The notes beneath the pieces are model-generated. The model worked only from the letters and a program-made list of their open reading frames with translations, was not told the DNA's origin and made no database searches. 20,654 bases of DNA. Origin: Paraglomus occultum. Lineage: Eukaryota; Glomeromycota; Glomeromycetes; Paraglomerales; Paraglomeraceae. Where the stretch lies: NCBI GenBank assembly GCA_910592205.1, contig CAJVPJ010000622.1, positions 1 through 20,654 on the forward strand, given 5' to 3'. A program made the translations under genes and the position numbers. This document shows, one piece after another, positions 9,101 to 18,370 of this stretch; positions within the stretch are counted from its first letter, which is position 1, and the number at the start of each line of letters is the position of its first letter.

Positions 9101-10347
9101 GAGTAATGATAGGATGCTATTAAACTCAAGTATGGTTTTATTACCGATATGTCTACTTGCACGAATTCTCTTATTCGGAATGTTAATATTTTAAAATCTT
9201 TTTAGCAAGCATGGATTACTCTAGAGTATTGGGAGTTGTCAACTTCTCGAGGACCGTACGAGAAATACCCTCTTTACCCATTGCGCGAAAGAGTGTAGTA
9301 ATGGGAACAACGTGGACGTTCAAACCTACAGCTAAACATGATTTTGTGCTTCTCTGCACGTCGAGAATGGTAGAACGTTTTGGCAGAGATTCGGCCAATT
9401 GGGAAGAAATCAAAATAGAATTTAAAAATATAGAGGTAAGGACAATTTGACACAGAGTTGTAATTGCAGGCGATTTCATTAATTTAACTGGTTTTACCTT
9501 ACCAGCAACCAACAAATGATAACGGCCAAACAAGCATCATACAGGAAATCGGTAGGATACCAAGACATAAAGTACTAAAGACCGTTGAAGGCGACTTTTT
9601 TGATTATTGACGCATCCCGGTTTTCACATAGTGCCAATGATTATTGAAGACGAGAACATTCCGGAATACGAGCGAGCACGCCTGAAAAGAATACAAGAAA
9701 ATCAAAAAATGCTTCTCTCATTGGTAGTTCCGATCCTATCTGCAATTCTCATAAATGTATTAACACTAAAATATCCTTTTCAATCACAGGGTTTAATATC
9801 AGATCTAAGTGAAGAGTCAGATGATCTTTCTCACGTCGAAAAACTACTTTCTCTCGAAGCACTCCCACCACCGACACCGATAGCACTTATTGTCATTCCT
9901 CACATCCCCAACTCTGTTCTCATCAATCATGACATAAAAGACTATCGCTTGGCGACTATGCATCTTGCTCGTGAATCATACGAGAAACTTCCTCCGTCTG
10001 GATTCCTTATAATAGGTACTCAAGACGTGCGTACAAGAGATAATAAATTATGGCCATTGGGATTGTTAGTGTTGGAAGATGTGAAGGCTGTGGTTGGGGA
10101 AGATAAGATGCCATTAAAAGAGTTAGTCATTACTGTTCCCGAGGGATATGCCAAAGATAGGCGGAAGATTACATCATATGAAGAGTATTCCGAGGAAAAG
10201 TGTGTTCTGGATGAAGAAAACGTTCCCGAGTTGCCAATTGTGCATGTAAGTTTTCGGTGAATCAATAATTTGACACTTGTATCTGTATATTTGTTAATGG
10301 TTTCTTTTGTACAGGCATGCTATCTCGTATTCATGAAACTTCGATAA
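6139..10347 (+). CDS. ZZ-ePHD-ZZ-C4 finger protein fused to a bacterial-type DNA methyltransferase and a degenerate second MTase half
   Basis: Seventeen exons: 6139-6239, 6321-6389, 6487-6937, 7029-7188, 7268-7386, 7459-7516, 7586-7663, 7728-7820, 7887-8511, 8587-8685, 8770-8896, 8982-9129, 9206-9435, 9506-9551, 9632-9723, 9790-10245, 10315-10347; all phases agree, 994 aa. Domains: ZZ (C23, C26, C37, C40, C55, C58, H67/H69); extended PHD (knuckle C138, C141, H176, C179; PHD C209, C212, C221, C226, H231, C234, C250, H253); ZZ (C269, C272, C284, C287, C298, C301, H309, H311); C4 finger (C363, C366, C384, C387); amino-methyltransferase with SAM motif FLGRG (503-507), GIDINP and catalytic HPPY (579-582, spanning into an exon end), then LLKPGRR and YDFLMFTHE. 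Residues 813-832 resemble the YExxRLxxIxxN stretch of WDR76-type proteins. The tail (about 863-994) is MTase-like but has HIPN where HPPY is expected. Likely role: chromatin-targeted DNA N6-adenine or N4-cytosine methylation. Start ATG follows an in-frame TAA at 6118; the 5' end is the least certain part. Confidence 0.8.
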
Positions 10348-10602
10348 TAATGAATTGGAACTTAGAAACCATTTTAGAATTGCAAAGTGAGATAAAAAAA
10401 AAACATCTATAATTGATAAAAGTTCATTTTTTTAATGAAATAAACTAATTGCTTGAATTATATATAACTTAAATTATCCCTGATGTCTAATACTATATAC
10501 AAAAAGAAAACGGTTAAAGAGAGAAAAAAGCTTTAAAAAACCATCCCAAAGAAAATGACAAAACGTTTCTACTTTACTTTAGTGTCCAATCCAAAACCTT
10601 GT
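10348..10602. other. Convergent intergenic spacer
   Basis: AT-rich spacer between two genes that point toward each other. It contains A-runs and AAATAA/AATTA-rich stretches that could serve as 3' processing signals for both. No open frame of note. Confidence 0.5.
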
Positions 10603-11251
10603 CTAGTTAAAAAAGAAAATCCCGAACTTTGCTTTTTTGTACAACAGCTCAATAATCACGGCCCAGAAAACAATCCAAGCGGCCATCAAAAGAACCTTTA
10701 AATCCCATCCATGGTATTCACCAATCCGAATTGGCGCTTCATCCTTGCGATAATATCTGACTTCTGGTGAGTTATTGAATTTAACAACACGCATCGGCCC
10801 GGTTCTACGTGGTTTCGTTACGTTTTTATATGGAGTGACCAAAATGTCACCATACTGCTCCCAAAAGAAGTCGAGGTGAGCGGGTTGACGAAACTCGAGA
10901 AAGCTGACTCCTCTAGATAGCGCATTTTTCGGTAAAATGACGGGTTCAATGCTGTTCCAAAAGTCTCCTATTGCACTGTCATCTGAGAAGTTCGGCCGAC
11001 GTTTTTTATGGAACGCTGGGTCCCGTTTCAGTTTTGGTGGCGTATGATTGAGAGGGGAATTGATACAGCTTTTTTGGGGAGCTTGTTCAAAGAAAGTCTC
11101 TACTTCCTTTTCCCACATAGCAAACATGTAGAAAAACTCTTTCGATAGTTCCCTCAGGGTACTTTTATTGTTCTTTGTGTACGAAATACCGAACAGGAAA
11201 TCTTGCTGGTGGTAAAGCTCCCGAATTGAAAGAGTTGTTTCATTGGAGAAT
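10603..11251 (-). CDS. Tail-anchored protein with RVxF-like motif, function unknown (3' exon)
   Basis: A minus-strand open frame ends at a TAG (10603-10605). The last exon codes for about 215 aa. No ATG lies at its start, and the minus-strand sequence just upstream is TTTTTTGCTTCTTCCTATAAG, a typical pyrimidine-rich acceptor, so a short 5' exon (needing a phase-2 donor) lies beyond 11251; I could not place it with confidence. The protein has a central Trp/Phe-rich region (GDFWNSIEPV, HLDFFWEQYGD), then RVVKF followed by NNSPEVRYY, which resembles a protein phosphatase 1 docking motif. It ends with one hydrophobic segment (VLLMAAWIVFWAVIIELLY) and a short basic tail, so it may be tail-anchored. 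I do not recognise the family. PP1 binding and membrane location are inference. Confidence 0.62.
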
Positions 11252-11279
11252 CTTATAGGAAGAAGCAAAAAATTTTTTT

Positions 11280-12460
11280 AGTATTTCTTTTTATGGATAG
11301 TCTTTCTCTGCGAGGGCGCGTTAATGTTTTAGACGGTAAACAATGCTTTGCATGTGAAAGAAGATTAATCTTTTTTTTTTGGTTTAATGTAACCTTGGAC
11401 TGTATAAATCATTACGAGTGATGATGATTTAGGCAGTTATGGTTTCCTCATCTCTGCATGATCCGGCTTGTTCAACTACCTTTTTGGCAAATGGGCAGAG
11501 GCATTGATTTTTGTTCATCTATTATGATTTCATTGGTATAATGACCTTTTACGCATCGATTGTATGGCAGAATGTGCACTTAACTATATACGTGCAAGTA
11601 TTTTGAATACTGGTTGCATGAGGGCGAGAGAGGGCGGTGTAGCCCATTAATTAAGATGTCATATATTAATGTTACGAAAAACCCCAGATCATGAGACCAT
11701 GAGAAGATGGTGAATATTGCGTCCCAAACATGCTCTGAAGGGTTCCACGGAGAATGTCTACACTCGCACTGATATTGCGCGAAAAGCAGCTAGTATTATT
11801 ATTATTGAGATAGTAAAGAGTTAAACGATCCAGATTATCACTATTTACCTTCGCGCCAATACTACGCGATCAGCCAATAAGTATGGTGATCGCCCACTCA
11901 ATCGTGTCCGTTGAACTCGCTAGTGTAGAAGTTATTTACGCTTTAAAATAATTACCTCGCCCATCTATGATCGCAGATAAGGTTATACAGATATTGATAT
12001 GGTGTAATTCTCAAAATCTATACACAAATACTTTTCTTCGACACCCAATGATCATGGCTATGTAACGACGAATACAACATCATATGCGCACGAGTAATTA
12101 TCAAAATCGACAATGCTCTTTGGCATGGAATGGTTCATTCATGTCTTTGATGCAACGTTACATGGTTATGTCCCAAATTCAAAAAAGTGAAATGTTTCCC
12201 GTTTGTAGATGCGAGCGTCATGGGTGCATGAACTGAACCTTCAAACGCTATTCCGTAAGTATAAAGCGTAAGTCATAATATCCGAATGACTATCTTGGTA
12301 TTGTGGACCGAACGAACATTATAGCGAAATAATGAAATAATCAATGATCACTTACAACAATTATAATCGCGAGGGTCGTGACTATATAGATGGTGCTTAT
12401 GATAAAAAGGAACGACTATAATATTGTATTCCAGCAATTATCGTCCAAGACAGTCATGAA
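11280..12460. other. Gene-poor AT-rich stretch
   Basis: No gene, tRNA or repeat array recognised on either strand. The left 150 bp probably hold the missing first exon and promoter of the minus-strand gene ending at 10603. Confidence 0.45.
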
Positions 12461-12688
12461 ATGGATTGTACTCTAAATGGTGAGAATGATAAAGAAACTT
12501 TTCAGAGAAGAACAATTACTGAGAATAAGTCTGCTTCCGAGGTTTATGAATTAGTAGATTTTCAGATTCAGGAAGAGCAACAGAAACAAGTAGAAGTTTT
12601 TCCTAAACAAACTAGTTGTACTATTTCGTCCCACTCCTTTCCAGGGTTTTTCGAAACGGGAGATACTTGTGAGAAACCAGTTAGGTGA
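12461..12688 (+). CDS. Short hypothetical open frame, 75 aa
   Basis: ATG-started frame rich in Glu, Gln, Thr and Ser, with no domain, membrane segment or signal peptide. It could be a small gene, one exon of an unrecognised spliced gene (a GT at GTT AG|GTGATGG near its end could be a donor), or chance. Surrounding DNA is AT-rich and offers no neighbour that supports it. Confidence 0.22.
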   Translation: MDCTLNGENDKETFQRRTITENKSASEVYELVDFQIQEEQQKQVEVFPKQTSCTISSHSFPGFFETGDTCEKPVR

Positions 12689-14690
12689 TGGTTGTCAATC
12701 CGAATAAATCTTTTGTGTAGTAGAAATTTGACTGATCTTAATTGCCACTACAGCTTGACAAGTTGTGGATTAAATACTTATTATTTGTAAGCTGTGGGTA
12801 TCTTTTTGCATAACTCGAGTTATTAAAATAAACAGTAAAGTTATTGATTTTGTTTGAGCCTCCATCAGTTGTTGGTTTTTTGTCAATAACACTACAGTGT
12901 ATTAGCATGTCAAAATAAAAAACAGTATTTATTCTTGAATATTAGAAAACAGGCTTTATTTATAAATTTGTGAGATATCAGCCATTTTTCGACTTTCTTT
13001 ACAACTGCCGAGAGAAAGACGTTATTTTCTTCTGGAACATGTTTAATGCTTTTATTGATGGCATTGTAAATATGACGCATTTTTCCTTTGCTACTTAATA
13101 CGAAATATACAATCGCGGGTTGCAAATTCTGTCAGAAAATTGTTTCGTATTTTGCAATGTTAATGATGCGATAGAATAATGAAAAAAGCGGTCTAGAAAT
13201 TGCTCTTACATATATTTACGGTGTATACTTTATAGCACACGTCAGAATTTTAAAAATTGTGCCAAGCCAAGCATTCGTGTTAAGATTGTTCGAGTGGTTA
13301 ATCAAGTTTTCGATGCTATAAACTTGATCTAATTTGACCAAACGATTGAACAAAAACCCGCTAATCACTCTAGCAAGTGCCAATAAAAGTGTATTTTTGA
13401 CCATTTTATTCAATCTATAAAATTTATATGACATTATTCCACCGCCGCAAAGCCGTTTTCATTATGCCATTGAAGTTCTGATAGTTAGAAATCGAACATT
13501 TAAAACACAAACAGGAACAATTACCTACTACCGAGATTTCGATAAACTAACTAAGGAAAAATTAGCCTTAGAAAATAGTTTGCAATCTTAATAATCTGTT
13601 GGAACTTTTTTTTACCCTTTATGTTGAACTAAAGTGAATAGTCAGTCAATCGCTATTTATAACCTGCCATAATAATAGTATTGATGTAACTTTGTAATTA
13701 ATTTTTTGGCTACTCAAAGGTATTGGTGAAGCAAAGTATTACGTGTAAACCTATTCAGAGCTTTATTTGACTCTACAAACCATTAGATATTTTATAACTC
13801 TATATATCAATAATGTTAATGATATTTTCGCGCTCAATGTGTATGATGACAAAGAACAGAAATCAAAAACGGTTTAAATTTACACCGCGTAATTTTATTT
13901 TGGTAGTTTCTAATGTATCTCGTTTACAAGTATATCGATATTACATAACATTATCGAGTAGATTAAATGTAAAAACAGTCGTTATTGCACTCGAAGTGTA
14001 GCAAGCTCGCATACAAATTGTATATAATAGTATTGAGTACGCATCTCTTCAATGACGTGCATGCTAATATTTTCCAATAATATTGAGTAATTCTTATCAA
14101 TATTCACGTCAATGCCGTCACCGTGTTTATACAAAACAACTGCCTTGTGGCAGCCTAGCACAATAATACGTCTTCCTAACAAGCGTCTCTAATACTAACT
14201 GCAAACACATTAAGTCTTTCTCACTGAAGTCTACAGTAAATATAATACTAATACTGCTGATTGTTTGCTGAATCAATTAACTAACATGTTTGCTATCGAA
14301 GAGATTTATTCCAATAAAAGTATATTTTGATACCGTGACAACTGAACAAATGAGACTAGACACTTGCCGGAAATAATTTTGGCAGGTGTAATTAAAGCTA
14401 CTTTTTACTAAAAATGGTGTTGGCACGCTGATCGCTCGCTATGATCGTCAATTACATGCGGGGGATTGGATAGATTTTCATTTCTTTGGCATATGAATGA
14501 GAAGATTCAATCATTCCTTATTTGTACATATCTTGTTTATCATTATAACAAACCTGTAAATCAACAGGCCAACTTTGTTTACCGCTACTGCAACCCTCTC
14601 CATATACGAGGACAGTAACCAAAGTTTACTTGACAGTTACTTCTCCTTGTGCACGACGTATACCCGAAAACTCGCGCTTCGTGAGGCGTC
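12689..14690. other. AT-rich stretch with weak minus-strand open segments
   Basis: No confident gene. Three minus-strand segments look slightly more protein-like than background: 14182-13982 (RRIIVLGCHKAVVLYKHGDG start), 13434-13216 (hydrophobic LLLALARVISGFLF) and 13125-12910 (preceded by a good acceptor, CTGACAG). The phases I tried do not join them into one reading frame. They may be remnants of a decayed spliced gene or unrelated chance frames. Confidence 0.3.
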
Positions 14691-14736
14691 TAATAGATAC
14701 ATAGATACATAGATATAAATATATAAATATATAGGG
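14691..14736. repeat. Short AT-rich microsatellite-like run
   Basis: Repeats of ATAGATAC / ATATAAAT occur just upstream of the first Nur1-like gene, ending about 15 bp before its ATG. It may lie in the 5' UTR or core promoter. Confidence 0.6.
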
Positions 14737-14750
14737 GGTAGATTAGAACA

Positions 14751-16281
14751 ATGACAGATGTGTTTGGCCAGCTCGACAGTCCTCCCGTTTACAATGAACA
14801 AAATATGTGGTCGAGATTGATGAATGCTCCTACAGAGTGGCTGATAAACACTTTGGAAGATTATGAAGGGGTTGAATGGGATGATTTGTCATTGAAAATG
14901 AGGTGAGCAAGGGCGATTGTGATGATTAGGGAATAGAAAGTGGGCGAGCTATTGAACAAGCTTGTTACACTTGGGGAAATCGATCTACAGAGCGAGGCCA
15001 AATTATTTTACTAACCGCGATAATGTAATTTATTATTGTGTTAGTTGGATAACAGCTGGTATGTTAAATAGCGCTCTTATTGCAATAAAATTCGCGTATT
15101 GTTCTGATCAAACTGGAATGGGGAGATTCGATGACGGCTTGGTAGGTGGATAACATGAATAGGAAAAAACTGTTTAGTTTGTTTGGAGACGGTTTGTTGA
15201 TGAAATGTCCCATTTCGCTAGTTATGGTTCACAGAAGCTGGACTCATAGCGATAAGCTGCATCAATGCGCTTGCTGTATTTATGGCAACGAAGACATATC
15301 GAATGTTTAACCATGACAAAGACGTGAGTACCAAGCTTTTATAGATACTGACAATTGCAAGTAGTCAATCTGGGGGAGGGGGAGTTACTTATTCCTCGAA
15401 CTGATTGTCCGATAGCTGATCTATCGTTAATTAAAATATCACCTCAGTCTCAACCAATATCCCAAAACGTTCGACTTGTCGATAAGAACCAAGTAAATCC
15501 AGACTGGACTCACTCTGGACTAGGAGCTTGTCTGTAAGAGTCTCTTGCTATCATACCGACCCTCTTTTGCTTTACGATTACGACTCTGTTTCACCCTATT
15601 CAAATACAGAGCATTGGCCATGCGATACGTTTTTAAGTCAGCACATCGACACATCAGCGAGGATGCCGTATGGGAATTAAGCATGTGGAATCCGTCTTCA
15701 TTCACGCTGAATCTATTTATGTAATTAATTACGCTGATTGATCCTTAGAATAGTTGTGAGATTGAAGTGACTCACTTGACCCACATTACTCAGATTCTTC
15801 TCTCCAGTGCAAGCTCTTGTTCTTCACGGGATAGACAAAGATAATTATCAGTACTATTTGATAGTGGCGGCAGTAGTCTGTATGCAGGTAATGACATCAG
15901 GCAGATACGGTTAATTGTCACGCAGCAACTTACCGTTGTCGCTCGCAGTGAATCGATCGAACGGATCATTTACGATACGCGTCTATATATACTCTTTGCT
16001 CATATGCTCTATGCTTTATCATTTTTTTGTCTCTGCAGGTGTACGTCTTAATTAACACATATATTAACCATCTTCAAGACAAACAAATAGTTTTTGAGGA
16101 AGTGTCATACGAATACAATTATAAATTCGTATATCCGCGTATAATCAAGCATAATGTATCACGTCAATGTCAGACCGAAGATTTTCAGACTGATTGTCCC
16201 GAAATACAGACAACAGACACAGCTGATACTGAATCAATCTCTTCTGATGATACACAGTCCACCATCGGTACTCCTGAATAA
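14751..16281 (+). CDS. Nur1-like (DUF2418) nuclear-rim membrane protein, copy A
   Basis: Seven exons: 14751-14902, 15045-15141, 15222-15323, 15448-15533, 15610-15720, 15794-15887, 16039-16281; 294 aa. It matches the fungal nuclear rim protein 1 family: an N-terminal WSRLMNAPTEWL and LEDYEGVEWDDL helix, two membrane segments (about 54-70 and 86-104), RMF after the second, the signature VWELSMWNP (166-174), two more membrane segments (about 178-224 region, FSPVQALVLHG), then EEVSYEYNYKFVYPR (234-248) and an acidic Ser/Thr tail. In yeasts Nur1 partners the LEM-domain protein Heh1/Lem2 at the inner nuclear membrane and supports rDNA and heterochromatin silencing; that role is inferred here. Compared with copy B it carries one extra intron (15534-15609) and several longer introns. 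Confidence 0.85.
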
Positions 16282-16744
16282 GTATGGTAATGTGGGTGAT
16301 GTATTTCGAAGGACTATGTGGTGAGTAATGGGAATGAGTAAGCGAATGTATAATATTTATACCGTGACTGGCAAGAAAATGAGCATATCATTTGTAAATA
16401 AAATCAATGGCACTCTGTTTTGGCTTTCTCATATATATATATTTTTTAAGGCGTACTGCGCACAACATAGTGAAAAAAAATAAATAAAAATTCTTGAACA
16501 TCTTCAAATGATCTCAATGTCAAAGGAAAAATTACGTAATAGTAACAATAGGAAAGGCGCATTTCAACATTTAATAATGATATATTGTAGATGATAAACA
16601 AATAAACCGCAAGTTGTGACACAACTCCTAAGCGTGACGCAGTTGACGCGCACGCGACTAGAAGTAAACATTTCTTTAAAAGCATAAATAAATTTTGTTT
16701 GCGTTCCTTTGCACTAATTATCGCTTTGAATTCTTGTCAGTACG
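16282..16744. other. Spacer between the tandem Nur1-like genes
   Basis: Contains the 3' UTR of copy A (AATAAA near 16398, inside GTAAATAAAATC) and the promoter of copy B. A minus-strand frame at 16685-16446 has no domain and is not called. Confidence 0.5.
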
Positions 16745-18021
16745 ATGGATGAGCATCCATACGAAAGTACTTTACATCCTGGAATGGATAGACGAGGTTC
16801 CACATGGTCAAATGTAATCGACTCACCCGCAGACTGGGCTACTTCGTTCTCAGAGGACTATGAGGGCATGGCATGGGTGAAACTCTCTACCAAATTGAGG
16901 TGCTCGAGAATAATAAAGTCGTTAGAGAATAACACGAAAGATCGATTTATTAATAACATTTATCTTTACACTGTAACAGTTGCATGGCTGCGGGAATGCT
17001 GAATTCTGCATTTTTGCTGATAAAGTATTTGCATAGCTTTGAGTATTCTATATCACCACATTATCAGAAAAAAGAGTATCAGCGGACTACGCTTTCTTCA
17101 TGGGTACGCATTCTGTGTCGAAATTATTGATATCCGGTACGCGATGCTAATACTAATCAATATTTGATAGTTAACTCTGGCAGAAATGGCGCTAGTTGCT
17201 ATAAGTCTTTTAAATGCTGTGCTTGTGGTTTTACCTACAAAATCGTATCGAATGTTCTTACATGATAAGAACGTGAGTAGTTCTTTATACTTTCTACTAT
17301 GTTTGTTAATAATCGTCCTATTAACGTAAGAGTAATATTAGTCTCCTCCACAGTCATCACATGCTTATCTTGTAGACAGGGATGTTATGTTTGCCAGAGG
17401 AGTAAAGGAATGTGTACGCGTTGCAATGAACAAGTTGAGAATAAAGAAGTCACATGAGGAAGAAGAAGAAGATGTTGTATGGGAATTGAGGATTTGGAAT
17501 CCTTGGCAATTTAACTGGAATCTGTTCATGTATTTACATTGACACGACTTGAAAGTGGAAGCGCGTTTTGAAAACAAGTTTCTAACAGTTTACGATAATG
17601 ATCAATGATTAGGTTATTTTCTCCTGTGCAGTCTTTCGTTTTGTACGGCGTGAACGAAGACAATTATCATTTTATGATACCGTTGGCGGCATCAGCTTGT
17701 TTACAGGTATATTAATAACAGCGTTGAATATTTTATATTTAGTGTTTATACTAATACTGACATTTTTTCTAGTTATGTTTTCTCGTTCATTTGTATAACG
17801 GTTATACTCGTGACAGGAAAGCATTGTACGAAGAAGTTGCCTACGAATATGACAAACAATTTGTCTATCCAAACGTTGTTAAAATCAGGGCCGAAAAGCA
17901 GATTCAGACCGAGGAAGAACAACCATGGGACAAATTTAACATCATATCAAGCTCATCAGAAAGACACGATATAATGAGACGACTAGAACACAAAAACAGG
18001 AAACAGAGCACTGGATTATAA
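16745..18021 (+). CDS. Nur1-like (DUF2418) nuclear-rim membrane protein, copy B
   Basis: Six exons: 16745-16899, 16980-17103, 17171-17272, 17354-17529, 17613-17706, 17773-18021; 299 aa. It aligns along its length with copy A: TWSNVIDSPADW and EDYEGMAW, SCMAAGMLNSAFLLIKYL (first membrane segment), LTLAEMALVAISLLNAVLVV (second) with YRMF, the signature VWELRIWNP (169-177), LFSPVQSFVLYG, membrane segment ending ACLQ-LCFLVHLY, and YEEVAYEYDKQFVYP (236-250). Exon 3 (102 nt) and exon 5 (94 nt) have exactly the same lengths as exons 3 and 6 of copy A. The tail is basic rather than acidic. The role, membrane location and partnership with LEM-domain proteins are inferred from the yeast family. Confidence 0.87.
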
Positions 18022-18370
18022 AGACAATTTATTACGAGACGAAAATCCATCCCAATTATACATTTTTATAAATTTACTTGTTTTAATCCAATACATTTAA
18101 ATAATTGCTTTTGTTATCCAATTGAATTTATTATCATAATTACACTCACGTTGGTGACGTGTATGAATTGAAATTCTTAGTTAGCCGTCAACGGCATAAA
18201 CGAATTATAAACAGCAATCACTTTAGCAAGTGGCCACTGTCTCTTAACTTTTGAATGTCTTGCTTGAATTAAGTCCCAACTCAACGCACCACAAACATCA
18301 ACTTACACCAATCGCATAACGCATAAGCTATTAATCATTTCATATTCGGTCATCTTGCCGAGGTCATATT
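18022..18370. other. Convergent spacer
   Basis: AT-rich DNA between copy B and the minus-strand gene that ends at 18371. It should hold both 3' UTRs. No open frame or repeat seen. Confidence 0.5.

Noticed and set aside
8982-9194. Read-through of the exon to a hydrophobic C-terminus ending at 9194
   Set aside because: A strong GTATGG donor (9130) and TTTTTAG acceptor (9205) are in phase and continue into a well-formed coding exon. The hydrophobic tail is intron.
9607-10260. Separate gene starting just after the methyltransferase stop
   Set aside because: The frame as drawn needs a TTG start. Its first ATG (9637) is 26 bp after the preceding stop, and a phase-compatible 80-bp intron joins it to the upstream gene.
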